Positions 36,601 through 44,206 of a stretch of DNA of 64,000 nt are shown here, piece after piece. The stretch's first letter is position 1. Every line of letters starts with the position of its first letter. A model generated the notes under the pieces. It worked only from the letters and a program-made list of their open reading frames with translations, did not search any database and was not told the origin of the DNA. A program made the translations under genes and the position numbers. Origin of the DNA: Flavobacteriales bacterium (GTDB taxonomy: Bacteria > Bacteroidota > Bacteroidia > Flavobacteriales_F > PHOS-HE28); contig JACJZF010000001.1 in assembly GCA_020635725.1 (NCBI GenBank), positions 579,704 to 643,703 of the forward strand. Direction: 5' to 3'.

Positions 36601-38071
36601 CAGCGTGGCTTTGAGTGTGGCTAGCTGCACGGGCTGCAGCTATCAATGGAAGAGGAATGGCGGCAATATCTCCGGCGCCACTTCCGCGAACTACACGGTG
36701 AGCCTCGCCGGCAGCTACACCGTTGCCGTGAGCAATGGCGGCTGTACGGCCACCTCGGCGGCCACGACCGTTTCGGTGGGCACCCCGCCCACGGCCACCA
36801 TCACCAATGGCAGCGCAACGAGCTATTGTGCGGGTTCCTCGGTCGTGCTGAGCGCGGGCACATGCTCGGGCTGCACCTACCAGTGGAAGCGCAACGGCTC
36901 CACGCTCGCGGGCGCCACGGCCTCGACATACAGCGCCAGTACCACCGGCAATTACACGGTGACCGTCACGAGCAACGGTTGCACGAGCACCTCCGGCACA
37001 ACGGTGGTGAGCGCGATGAGCGCACCGGTGATCACGTGCTCGTCGTCCACCTCCGCTGGCACCGTCTCGGTCTCCGTGACCAGCGGAACGGGACCCTATG
37101 CCTACTCCTGGAATACCAATCCGGTGCAGACCACGGCTACCGCGAACGTTTCGCCAGGCACTTACACGGTAACGGTGCGCAGCAGCAACGGCTGCCAGAG
37201 CACCTGCACCACCACCTTGTCACCAGGGGCTGTCGGCTGCTCAGCGCCACGCACTGTCACCCAAGGGGTCTGGGGCCTTCCTACGAACATCGGGACCGAA
37301 GCCGCTTACATGGCTCAGCGTTGGAGCCAGGCCTACCCGGCACCCAATTACCTCACTATCGGCTGCGGCAGCCGTGTCATGCGCTTCACCACGGCGCAGG
37401 CGGTGATCAACGCGCTGCCATGCTATGGCGCCGCCGCGATCCTTCCGTCCGGCACCACGGTGAATCCATCGTCGGTGAACAACACCTTCGTGGGTCACCT
37501 GGTCTCGCTGAAGATCAGCACGCGCATGGATGAGATCGATCCGTCCTTCTGTGCTTCCGGCACCATGCTGAAGGACATGGTCGTCGCTTCCGGCACCTTC
37601 GCGGGCTGGACCGTGCAGCAGCTGCTCGATCTGGCGGATCAGGTGATCGGCGGCTGCACCTCGTCGTATTCCGTGATGACGGTCGTATCGGCTGTGGCCA
37701 ACATCAACAACGGCTACGATGGCCCCAATGAGAACAGCGGGTATCTCATGTGCCCCAATTCCGGCATCGCGCCGCAAACGAATGCAGGGGCCAGCATGGG
37801 CCTGGAGGCGCTCGAACCGGTGAGCGTGTTCCCCAACCCCACCTCCGGTCCGGTCACGATCCTGATCCCGGCCGTGGATGAGGACAAGGAGTTCACGGTG
37901 GATCTCTACTCGCTTACTGGTGCCTATCAGAGCAGCATCCGCAACGGCCGAATGGAGGCCGGGGTGGAGCAGCGCATCGATTGGGATGCCAGCGCCCTAG
38001 CGCGCGGCGCGTATCTCATTCGCGTAACGGTTGGCGACCAGGTACAGCACGTGCGCCTCATGGCCGATTGA
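33695..38071 (+). CDS. Gingipain-like (C25) secreted protein lacking visible catalytic residues, with Ig-like repeats and T9SS type A tail
   Basis: 1458 aa from the ATG at 33695, which begins a signal peptide (MVKSTAAIARALSIAF to LMWAQ). An Fn3-like domain covers about 30-125. A peptidase C25-like domain (about 128-490) contains RMILLVDNTF, KAVFIIGHLAVPYTG and the terminal LMGDPSLRMKM. The positions where gingipains carry catalytic His and Cys read AYASGGG and MTFGSYFGD, so activity is doubtful. A Cys-rich linker (GTACNDGNACTTND) is followed by six Ig-like repeats (about 640-1110), each with YQWKRNG or a variant. A domain of unknown type follows (about 1185-1365), then a type A sorting domain from about 1370 (VSVFPNPTSGPVTI to VRLMAD). 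Confidence 0.85.
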   Translation: MVKSTAAIARALSIAFLALSASLMWAQTSSQKAAVQLSATVQASPAGITLAWTTLPSTTSITIYRKLADATSWGSAIATPSASSSSYADASVSVGTAYEYKVVRVAAGVTGTGYISSGIAVAPVDYRGRMILLVDNTFSNSLSSELATLQNDLRMDGWSVARSDLSRSASVSAVKSTIQSLYNADAGNTKAVFIIGHLAVPYTGNINPDGHSEHQGAWPCDGYYGELNGSWTDNSVNNSGASRTENRNTPGDGKFDQSTFPNTVELQVGRVDFYNMPAFSQNETELLRAYLNKLHGFKVKQWTPTARGLVYDNLQWVSNPLAASAWRSMAPLVGPSNITAANQNAAQFKDLVNNQSYLWAYASGGGLMATDGGVLTYNGADRVGTTQDFAGSVSNGGVFNMTFGSYFGDWDNRNNFLRALLASGYGLTNCWSAIPGYYFHHMGMGANIGQSVLATMNNTSLYAPLTDGWQSSIGRSHVSLMGDPSLRMKMLVPPSALTITNVGGYASFAWQPSTETVDGYHLYAIDAANGAVTRITSSIVSGTSFTAATVPYVSGREYMVRAVRLITEPSGSYYNLSLGAAATTSGSGGGAGGSAPDCSGVAGGSALPGTACNDGNACTTNDTWNASCQCVGTPSTPAATITANGSTSLCTGGSVTLSVGSCTGCTYQWKRNGTNVSGATSTSYAASTAGSYTVTVTNSGGCTTTSAATSVTVGSGPTATITANGSTSLCTGGSVTLSVGNCTGCTYQWKRNGTNVSGATSSSYAASTAGSYTVVVVSGSCSSTSSAISVSVGNGPAATITASGPTSFCNGSSVALSVNTCSGCSYQWKRNGVNVSGGTTPYYNTNTAGSYTVTINSGSCSSTSAATVVTVGTAPSATITASGSTTLCSTSSVALSVSTCSGCSYQWNRNGTAISGATSSSYSASTTGSYTATVTNSGCSATSNTISVTSSAPAASITASGNTSFCSGGSVALSVASCTGCSYQWKRNGGNISGATSANYTVSLAGSYTVAVSNGGCTATSAATTVSVGTPPTATITNGSATSYCAGSSVVLSAGTCSGCTYQWKRNGSTLAGATASTYSASTTGNYTVTVTSNGCTSTSGTTVVSAMSAPVITCSSSTSAGTVSVSVTSGTGPYAYSWNTNPVQTTATANVSPGTYTVTVRSSNGCQSTCTTTLSPGAVGCSAPRTVTQGVWGLPTNIGTEAAYMAQRWSQAYPAPNYLTIGCGSRVMRFTTAQAVINALPCYGAAAILPSGTTVNPSSVNNTFVGHLVSLKISTRMDEIDPSFCASGTMLKDMVVASGTFAGWTVQQLLDLADQVIGGCTSSYSVMTVVSAVANINNGYDGPNENSGYLMCPNSGIAPQTNAGASMGLEALEPVSVFPNPTSGPVTILIPAVDEDKEFTVDLYSLTGAYQSSIRNGRMEAGVEQRIDWDASALARGAYLIRVTVGDQVQHVRLMAD
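35615..36030 (+). repeat. Recent 240-bp tandem duplication inside the gingipain-like gene
   Basis: Two copies offset by exactly 240 bp (80 codons) begin at 35615 and 35855 and are almost identical for roughly 165 bp, including silent sites. The four later Ig-like repeats are much more diverged, so the first pair is a young duplication or has been homogenised by gene conversion. Confidence 0.85.
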
Positions 38072-38093
38072 GCGTCGCATAGCCTCTTCGGGC

Positions 38094-38125
38094 GATGGGT
38101 TAGCTTCGTTGTAAGCTGACCCATC
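38094..38125 (+). terminator. Hairpin between the gingipain-like gene and the DUF2807 gene
   Basis: A 13-bp stem with one wobble pairs 38094-38106 (GATGGGTTAGCTT) with 38113-38125 (AAGCTGACCCATC) around a 6-nt loop. It ends 3 nt before the ATG at 38129, so it could terminate upstream transcription or hide the downstream start. There is no T-tract. The same bases include a TAGCTTCG -7-like sequence (38101-38108). Confidence 0.5.
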
Positions 38126-38128
38126 GTC

Positions 38129-38842
38129 ATGAATAGACTATTCCTTCCCGCCGCGGCCGCGTGCTGCCTACTGGTTATCGGATGCCTCCCTGGCGTACAG
38201 GTGCGCGGCACCGGTGAAACCGTTCATCGGGTGCTGGTGCTGCCCGACTTCCACGGCATTGTGCTGGAGGGCGCCATGGATGTGGAACTGACTCCTTCTG
38301 ATGCACGCTCGGTGGAGGTAGAGGCGCAAGGTGAGATCGTCGACCTGGTGACCACCGAGGTGAAGGATGGCATCTGGCGGATCGGGACGAAGCGGAGCTA
38401 TTCCACCGACCAGCCCTTCGTGGTGCGCATCGCCGCGCCGTTGATCGATCAGGTATCGGTGGAAGGGAGCGGTGATGTGGAAGGGAAAGGCTCCTTCAAG
38501 ATGGGTCGTGCGCAGCTTTCGATCGAAGGCAGCGGAAGCATCGCCTTGGAGCTCGATGCCGGAGAGCTCCATGCCGAGGTCGATGGATCGGGAGGCATGC
38601 GACTCAGCGGTGCGTGCGGTTCCTTCATGGCCGCCATCGATGGCAGCGGAGGTATCGATGCGCATGCGTTACGTGTGGGCGATGCGCGCCTCGAGATCGG
38701 TGGCAGCGGAAGCATGCAGGTGGATGCCACCGGTGAGGTGGACGCCGTGATCGAGGGCAGCGGCGATGTGCGGCTCATGCGCGAGCCCGCAGCGTTGAAG
38801 CAGAAGGTCTCCGGTAGCGGCGAGGTGCGCGTGGCGCGCTGA
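38129..38842 (+). CDS. DUF2807 (GIN/head domain) lipoprotein
   Basis: 237 aa. The N-terminus RLFLPAAAACCLLVIGC looks like a lipoprotein signal with acylation at Cys18 or so. The DUF2807 domain is a repetitive beta-helix, seen as regular strands each ending in GSG: VEGSGDVEGKG, IEGSGSIALEL, VDGSGGMRLSG, IDGSGGIDA, IGGSGSMQV and VSGSGEVRVAR. These lipoproteins are common in Bacteroidota and proposed to be adhesin-head-like surface proteins. The function is unknown. It converges with the histone-H1-like gene across a hairpin. Confidence 0.85.
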   Translation: MNRLFLPAAAACCLLVIGCLPGVQVRGTGETVHRVLVLPDFHGIVLEGAMDVELTPSDARSVEVEAQGEIVDLVTTEVKDGIWRIGTKRSYSTDQPFVVRIAAPLIDQVSVEGSGDVEGKGSFKMGRAQLSIEGSGSIALELDAGELHAEVDGSGGMRLSGACGSFMAAIDGSGGIDAHALRVGDARLEIGGSGSMQVDATGEVDAVIEGSGDVRLMREPAALKQKVSGSGEVRVAR

Positions 38843-38861
38843 ACGCGATGGGCACAAATGC

Positions 38862-38889
38862 GAAAGGGCCCGGCGAACCGGACCCCTTC
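38862..38889. terminator. Bidirectional hairpin between convergent genes
   Basis: GAAaGGGcCCGG pairs with CCGGaCCCcTTC around the tetraloop CGAA. It lies between the stops of the DUF2807 gene (38842) and the H1-like gene (38909), as expected for a shared terminator. Confidence 0.65.
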
Positions 38890-38908
38890 GTGCGTCGGTG
38901 TGACCGAC

Positions 38909-39034
38909 TTACTTCTTCTTAGCGGCCTTCTTGGTCGCCTTCTTCGCGGCCTTCTTCGCGCCTTTCTTGGCAGCCTTCTTGGCGCCCTTCTTGGCAGCTT
39001 TCTTGGTCGCTTTCTTAGCAGCTTTCTTAGCCAT
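38909..39034 (-). CDS. Histone H1-like AKK-repeat protein
   Basis: 41 aa, composed almost entirely of Ala and Lys with a few Thr and Gly: MAKKAAKKATKKAAKK and so on, ending in KKK. No other amino acid occurs after the first Met. It resembles the lysine-rich C-terminal tail of eukaryotic histone H1 and bacterial HC1/AlgP-type proteins, which bind and condense DNA by charge. It is much shorter than those proteins. A perfect -7 element (TAGGTTTG) 19 nt upstream and a terminator hairpin downstream support a real gene. A nucleoid role is inferred from composition only. Confidence 0.75.
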   Translation of the reverse strand: MAKKAAKKATKKAAKKGAKKAAKKGAKKAAKKATKKAAKKK

Positions 39035-39053
39035 GGTGAAATGGGTTTGATGC

Positions 39054-39061
39054 CAAACCTA
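39054..39061 (-). promoter_or_regulatory. Candidate -7 element of the H1-like gene
   Basis: TAGGTTTG on the minus strand matches TAnnTTTG exactly, 19 nt upstream of the ATG at 39034. Confidence 0.55.
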
Positions 39062-39236
39062 GCATCGTTTGATCTTTCATACGTGCGATGTCATCAGAAT
39101 GTTGCTCACCATGTTTTGTTGAAATCGTGGAGACCATGATCAGCTCGTTGCGATCCGATCGCGGGATCGATGATCGCAGGCGGGTGATTCCAATGCGATG
39201 ATCGATGATGATTCATCCACGCACGACGATATCAAG

Positions 39237-39755
39237 TCATTCGATCACGTCTCTCTTCAATCGCTTGATGCGCCATGCATACCCGATGCTCAGCATGTGC
39301 GTGTTCACGCCATCGATGCGCGGACCCGTCAAGCGCAAGTTGTACGCATAGGTGATGCGCGCTTTGAAGAACCCGATGCCGATCTCCGGACGCAGCACCT
39401 GCATCGTTCGACCTCCATCCATGTAGTGGATCACCTGCACGCCGAAGGCCGATCCTCCCGTCAGGTAGCAGCCGAGCTTCACGCCCAAGAGCTCCGGACG
39501 GTCGATCCGAACCTCGGCGCCAGCATAAACGCTCGCGCCGAAAGGATGATGCACCATGCCATACACGCTCCGGCCGATTCCCAGTTCAGCGAAGCCGTGG
39601 CGACCTTGGTGGTAACCGGTGAGCAAGGTGATCTCGTCGTGTGCATCGAACGAATGCGGAACGAGCCGGATGCTATCGGCAGGCTGGGCGAGAAGACGAT
39701 CGCCGCAGAAGCAGAGGACCGTGGCCAAGAGGTGCAGCAGCCATCTTCGAGACAC
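39237..39755 (-). CDS. Small outer-membrane beta-barrel-like protein
   Basis: 172 aa from a GTG at 39755, which begins the signal peptide VSRRWLLHLLATVLCF ending near LLAQ; there is no ATG at that position. The mature part has about eight amphipathic strands (DEITLLTGYHQ, FAELGIGRSVY, SVYAGAEVRID, LGVKLGCYLTGG, FGVQVIHYMDGG, LRPEIGIGFFKARITYAYN, HMLSIGYAWRI), consistent with a small porin-like or OmpW-like barrel. The family is not recognised. It is divergent from fdhA. Confidence 0.7.
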   Translation of the reverse strand: MSRRWLLHLLATVLCFCGDRLLAQPADSIRLVPHSFDAHDEITLLTGYHQGRHGFAELGIGRSVYGMVHHPFGASVYAGAEVRIDRPELLGVKLGCYLTGGSAFGVQVIHYMDGGRTMQVLRPEIGIGFFKARITYAYNLRLTGPRIDGVNTHMLSIGYAWRIKRLKRDVIE

Positions 39756-39855
39756 TGTATTAGTATGGTAGGGTCGACACGGTTCCACCTGGCGAGCTTC
39801 GGGCCAAGGTATCCAGCAATCTGCCGCTCTATCTTCGTACGTCAAGCCTCCCGCC

Positions 39856-42804
39856 ATGAACCAGCCCCAGGCCAAGCACGGCTCCGCGCCACCCTCAGCC
39901 AAGACACAGTCCGCTCCTTCTTCTTCGAACAAGGGAGCGGTCGAGGTCGACGTCGCTTTCATCGACGGCAAGGCCTATCCTATTAATAAGGGGGAGACCA
40001 TGCTCGCGTTCATGCGCCGGCACATCGGGCCGAACCCGGTACCGACTCTTTGTGACGCTCCGAACCTTGAGCCCTTCGGCAGCTGCCGGGTATGCTCGGT
40101 GGAGGTGAGCCTGGAGGACCCCAGCACCGGTTCCGCGCCGAGCAAGGTGATGGCCAGCTGCCACACCCCCGTGGGCAAGGGCATGTACATCACCACGAAC
40201 AGCCCGCGCATGGAGCGGCTGCGCAAGAACATCGTGGAGCTGGTGCTCACCGACTACGACACCGAGCGCCTCAAGACCGAGAGCCACGGGAAGAACGAGC
40301 TCTACAACGTGGTCCAGCAGATCGGCTTCGATGTGGACAGCGTGCGCTACCCGAAGGGGAGGAACCACCTGGACACGCCGATGGACACCAGCCATCCGTA
40401 TATGGTATCGGACCTCAGCGCGTGCATCAGCTGCTACCGCTGCGTGCGCGCCTGCGACGAGGTGCAGGGCGAATTCGTGCTGAGCATGGCCGGTCGCGGC
40501 TTCGACAACCGCATTATTAAGGGCACCGACGAGAGCTTCTTCCAGAGCGATTGCGTGAGCTGCGGCGCTTGTGCCCAGGCCTGCCCCACCAGCGCCATCA
40601 CCGACGTGTTCAAGAGCAAGGAGAACGTGCCCGACCGCGTGGAGCGCACCGTGTGCACCTATTGCGGCGTGGGTTGCAACCTGGAGGTGAACGTGAAGGA
40701 CAACAAGGTGGTGAGCATCCGCGCGCCTTATGAGGCCGAGGCCAACCAGGGCCACACCTGCCTCAAAGGCCGCTACGCCTTCCGCTTCTACGACCACCCC
40801 GAGCGACTGCGCACACCACTAATACGGAAGGACGGCGAGCTCGTGCCCGCGACCTGGGACGAGGCCTATGACTATATCGTCGACAAGTTCATCGCCATCG
40901 AGAAGGAGCACGGCCCCGATGCGCTGGCCGGCATCAGCAGCGCACGCTGCCCGAACGAGGAGAACTACCTCATGCAGAAATTCTTCCGCGCGCAGGTGGG
41001 CACCAACAACATCGACGCGTGCGCGCGCGTGTGCCACAGCCCCACGGCCCTCGGCATGCAGCGCACCTTCGGCACCGGGGCCGCCACCAACAGCATCGAG
41101 GACCTGAAGTTCTGCCACACCATCATGGTGATCGGCGCCAACCCCACCGATGCGCACCCCGTGACCGGCGCCAAGATCAAGCAGCAGGTGATGAAAGGGA
41201 AGACCCTCATCGTCATCGACCCGCGCCGCACGCACCTGGCCCGCTACGCCAAGTACCACCTGCAGCTGAAGCCGGGCACCAACGTGGCCCTGCTCAACAT
41301 GTTCATGCACTACATCATCAGCGAAGGGCTGGTGAAGCAGGCGTTCATCGACAGCCGTACCGAAGGTTGGGAAGAATTCAAGCGGGAGGTAATGAGCGTG
41401 GACATCGCCGCGATGGAGCGCGAGACGGGCGTGGATCGGAACCTCGTGCGCGAGGCCGCCATCGCCTACGCCAGCTCACCGGCCGCCATGAGCTTCCACG
41501 GCCTGGGCGTCACCGAGCACTTCCAAGGCACCTTCACCGTGATGCAGATCGCCGACATCGCCATGATGACCGGCAACGTGGGCCGGCGCGGCGTGGGCGT
41601 GAACCCGCTGCGCGGACAGAACAACGTGCAGGGCGCGGCCGACATGGGCTGCCAGCCCTACCAGGGCGCCGGCTACTTCGCGGTGGACGATCCCGAGGCC
41701 AGCAAGATGTACGACGCCTTCTACGGTGTGCACGTGCCGAACGTGGTGGGCCTAAAGATCCCGCAGATGTACGATGCCGCGCTGGCTGGCAAGCTGAAAG
41801 CGATGTGGGTGGCCGGCGAGGACATGGCGCAGACGGACCCGAACACGCTGCACGTGCGCAAGGCCCTCGGCGCGCTCGAGCTCTTCGTGGTGCAGGAGCT
41901 CTTCATGACCGAGACCGCCAAGCTCGCCCATGTGGTGTTGCCCGCCGCCAGCTTCCTGGAGAAGAGCGGCACCTTCACCAACGGCGAGCGCCGCATCCAG
42001 CGCGTGAACGCCTGCGTGGAACCGATCGAGGGCACCAAGAGCGACGGCCAGATCACCTGCGACATCATGGAACGCTACGCCGCGAAGACCGGCAAGCGCA
42101 GCGGGAATCAATACGACCTCACCCCCCGACCCCCTCTCCCGGGGAGAGGGGGAGAAATGCGCACTTCTGCGGAGAGCGCGACAGGTCATGGTGTGTATCA
42201 CCCGTCGTGGGTGCTGGAGGAGATTAGCCGCATCGTGCCCTTCTTCAAGGGCGTTACCTGGGACAACCTCGGCTCCAACGGCAAGCAATGGCCCGTGGCC
42301 GCCGACGGCACCGACACCAAGATCCTGCACGCCGACACCTTCAAGCGCGGGCGCGGCCAGTTCGTCTTCAACGCCTGGGAGAAGAGCCCCGAGGTGCGTA
42401 CCAACGAGAAAGACTACCCCTACATCATCACCACCAACCGCGAGCTGGAGCACTACAACTGCGGCGCCATGACGCGGCGCACCGGTAACGGCGAGATCCT
42501 CACCGAGGATGTGCTGATGATCAACCCCGCCGACGCTGCCGCGAACGGCATCGCCGAGGGCGATATGGTCTGCGTGGAAAGCCCCAGAGGGAAAGTAGAT
42601 ATCAAAGCAAGGGTCACGGATGAAGTGAAGCCGGGGATACTTTCTAGTACGTTCCATTTCCCCGAGATCATGTTGAACATCATCACCTCGAGTGTGAGTG
42701 ACAGTCTTGCGATGTGTCCTGAATACAAGGTGGTCACTTGTAGGATCAGGAAGGCCAAGAAATCTCATCTCAGAACGGCCGGCGAGGTGTCGGTGAAGGC
42801 ATGA
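39856..42804 (+). CDS. fdhA: Formate dehydrogenase alpha subunit (molybdopterin, Cys-type)
   Basis: 982 aa cytoplasmic-type catalytic subunit oxidising formate to CO2. The domains run in order. A [2Fe-2S] ferredoxin-like domain (about 30-110) has GSCRVC. A His-ligated and ferredoxin-type cluster region contains CISCYRCVRACDE and CVSCGACAQACPTSA. The Moco domain starts with the cluster motif CTYCGVGCNLEV. The residue aligned with selenocysteine in Sec enzymes is Cys in CARVCHSPTALG. There is no signal peptide. Two oddities stand out: an in-frame palindromic insertion at about residues 755-779 and a sharp codon-usage change after about 42,590. No diaphorase subunit gene is adjacent. Confidence 0.93.
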   Translation: MNQPQAKHGSAPPSAKTQSAPSSSNKGAVEVDVAFIDGKAYPINKGETMLAFMRRHIGPNPVPTLCDAPNLEPFGSCRVCSVEVSLEDPSTGSAPSKVMASCHTPVGKGMYITTNSPRMERLRKNIVELVLTDYDTERLKTESHGKNELYNVVQQIGFDVDSVRYPKGRNHLDTPMDTSHPYMVSDLSACISCYRCVRACDEVQGEFVLSMAGRGFDNRIIKGTDESFFQSDCVSCGACAQACPTSAITDVFKSKENVPDRVERTVCTYCGVGCNLEVNVKDNKVVSIRAPYEAEANQGHTCLKGRYAFRFYDHPERLRTPLIRKDGELVPATWDEAYDYIVDKFIAIEKEHGPDALAGISSARCPNEENYLMQKFFRAQVGTNNIDACARVCHSPTALGMQRTFGTGAATNSIEDLKFCHTIMVIGANPTDAHPVTGAKIKQQVMKGKTLIVIDPRRTHLARYAKYHLQLKPGTNVALLNMFMHYIISEGLVKQAFIDSRTEGWEEFKREVMSVDIAAMERETGVDRNLVREAAIAYASSPAAMSFHGLGVTEHFQGTFTVMQIADIAMMTGNVGRRGVGVNPLRGQNNVQGAADMGCQPYQGAGYFAVDDPEASKMYDAFYGVHVPNVVGLKIPQMYDAALAGKLKAMWVAGEDMAQTDPNTLHVRKALGALELFVVQELFMTETAKLAHVVLPAASFLEKSGTFTNGERRIQRVNACVEPIEGTKSDGQITCDIMERYAAKTGKRSGNQYDLTPRPPLPGRGGEMRTSAESATGHGVYHPSWVLEEISRIVPFFKGVTWDNLGSNGKQWPVAADGTDTKILHADTFKRGRGQFVFNAWEKSPEVRTNEKDYPYIITTNRELEHYNCGAMTRRTGNGEILTEDVLMINPADAAANGIAEGDMVCVESPRGKVDIKARVTDEVKPGILSSTFHFPEIMLNIITSSVSDSLAMCPEYKVVTCRIRKAKKSHLRTAGEVSVKA
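42117..42160 (+). repeat. Palindromic interspersed element inserted in frame in fdhA
   Basis: The core is a near-perfect palindrome at 42131-42151: CCCCTCTCCC then GGGAGAGGGG, one base apart. It lies in a pyrimidine/purine-biased segment that translates as LTPRPPLPGRGGEM. The flanking FDH sequence continues without a frame change. The structure looks like a dispersed REP-type unit that has landed in a gene. Confidence 0.75.
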
Positions 42805-43403
42805 CTTTGCCATCGGAAGCGCTGAGTGATCAGGGCTTGGCCGACCTCCTTAAGCGAGGCGAGGATGAGACTATTGAGTTCAAAACTGTTGTTCCCCGGG
42901 CTGACATCATAGCCCGACACCTTGCAGCATTTGCAAATGGGGAAGGCGGCTATCTCATTTTTGGCGTTGACAATCTTGGAGGAGTTGTTGGAGTAGATGA
43001 AGCGAAGGTCAGGGCACGCGTCACTGATGCTCGAGCCTTGGTTCAAGGACCCATCGAGCTTCAAATCAAGACCTTTCGGTTTGATGGGAAGGACGTGTCC
43101 GTCGGTATCGTGTCACCTGCACGCGGCATTGTGTCCGTGGCCGGTGGATTCTACCAGAGGAGGGGAGACACTATTGTACCGATGTCCGCCGAGAATCTAC
43201 GCGCACATCTTCTACCAACTCAGCCACCTGATCAGGCAATCATTACACTATCTAAGGCCGTAAGCGATCAAACCGTTGCCATTGAACAGCTACGCAGGGC
43301 TTTTGTCAAAGCCAATTCTTGGAAGTTGAAGGTTCTCATTGCGTTGGGAGGCGCTCTTGCTGGAGCTATTCTCAAAGCTGTAGCTGACCATGTATGGCCC
43401 TAA
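42801..43403 (+). CDS. AlbA_2/Schlafen-type domain protein with C-terminal membrane helix
   Basis: 200 aa. The start ATGA overlaps the fdhA stop. The N-terminal 115 residues match the AlbA_2 (Schlafen AlbA-like) domain: EDETIEFKTVVPRADIIARHLAAFANGEGG in two parts, then YLIFGVDNLGGVVGV, and later IVSVAGGFYQRRGDTIVPMS. The acidic E-x-K pair typical of this nucleic-acid-associated fold is present (IEFK). The C-terminus has a single hydrophobic helix, LKVLIALGGALAGAILKAVA (about 173-192), so the protein is probably membrane anchored. Base composition is visibly more AT-rich than in the core genes. It lies at the left edge of the accessory island and converges on the Roco operon; a defence role is possible but unproven. 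Confidence 0.75.
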   Translation: MTLPSEALSDQGLADLLKRGEDETIEFKTVVPRADIIARHLAAFANGEGGYLIFGVDNLGGVVGVDEAKVRARVTDARALVQGPIELQIKTFRFDGKDVSVGIVSPARGIVSVAGGFYQRRGDTIVPMSAENLRAHLLPTQPPDQAIITLSKAVSDQTVAIEQLRRAFVKANSWKLKVLIALGGALAGAILKAVADHVWP

Positions 43404-43744
43404 CGGACCGATAGTTCCGGAGGGCGAAGAAGGCGCACTTGAGGAAGCCGGGGGAGGTGGTGGAGAAGGTGTAGGAGTTTTGGGCGTGCCCCCTTGCAAT
43501 GCCTGGGGTCCGGCGTTCACCCTAAGTCGGCACTCGTCGTTATTACTCGCTTGCCCGGTTTCCGATTCAATATTATTTGGCTACGGCGAACCGCTCTGCC
43601 GAAGTTGCAACGTGTATCTGATTGGTCCGTGGGCCCTGCAAGGGCTGCGATGTAGACACCTATAGCGGACTGGATAATCGGTACCCACGACTCTCCGCTT
43701 TCAATGACCTAGACGCCATCTGAAGCCTTTCTAAAGGGAACGGG
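43404..43744. other. Intergenic stretch between convergent island genes
   Basis: 340 bp with no supported gene. A plus-strand frame from 43390 is open but glycine-rich and resembles no protein. The region separates the AlbA_2 gene from the end of the Roco operon. I see no clear terminator. Confidence 0.5.
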
Positions 43745-44206
43745 TCACACTACACCAGAGGACCTGGCATATGCATACAACAGAACGAGAACCGTTGGTA
43801 TCACATAGAACGGCCACATCGTTGGTGCGAACATGGCCAAGAGCAAGGCGCCGCCGCTGGCATCCATATCCGTGTGCTTTCCTGTGGGGAACTCCCGCGT
43901 TCGCGTGGAGAGGTCGAACAGGTACTTGTCGGTGCTGCCGCGATGCTGCAGGCACCAGTCATAAACGTTGCGGTAAGCGCGCTCTGCACGAAGGAAGTAA
44001 GCATCGAGAAACCAGAAGCCGAAAATGGGCAGCAGAAGTACCAGGCAGAACCTGTCGTGACCGCCCAGTAGCTCGTCTTGTTTGAAGACTACCAAGGCCG
44101 TGAGCAACCCGATGAGCCACTTCTTCACCTCGAATGAGTTTGATGCCATGCGCTGCATGACGTCCTGAACCAGCTCCAGCTCCTTGTGGATGTCTTCAGT
44201 CTTCAT
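43745..44206 (-). CDS. Small multi-spanning membrane protein, partner of the LRR-Roc-COR-TIR protein
   Basis: 153 aa. A short cytoplasmic-type N-terminus ends in VMQRMASNSFEVKKWLIGLL, which resembles small defence-associated membrane proteins with an RMAxNSFxxKxW motif. Membrane segments are seen at about 29-43 and 53-73 (LVLLLPIFGFWFLDAYFLRAE). A hydrophilic loop follows, and then a C-terminal hydrophobic region (about 117-148) that could cross twice. Its start overlaps the end of the Roco gene by 11 bp (44196-44206), so the two are translationally coupled. I infer a membrane effector or signalling partner of the TIR protein. Confidence 0.7.
   Translation of the reverse strand: MKTEDIHKELELVQDVMQRMASNSFEVKKWLIGLLTALVVFKQDELLGGHDRFCLVLLLPIFGFWFLDAYFLRAERAYRNVYDWCLQHRGSTDKYLFDLSTRTREFPTGKHTDMDASGGALLLAMFAPTMWPFYVIPTVLVLLYAYARSSGVV

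Noticed and set aside
41019..41040. Possible selenocysteine codon in fdhA
   Set aside because: The position aligned with Sec is a Cys codon (tgc in CARVCHSP), so no recoding is needed.
41019..42227. 402-codon frame overlapping fdhA on the same strand
   Set aside because: Out-of-frame shadow rich in Arg, Gln and His; the fdhA frame has all cofactor motifs.
43390..43665. 91-codon frame after the AlbA_2 gene
   Set aside because: Glycine/glutamate low complexity then unrelated sequence, no start context, no homology pattern.
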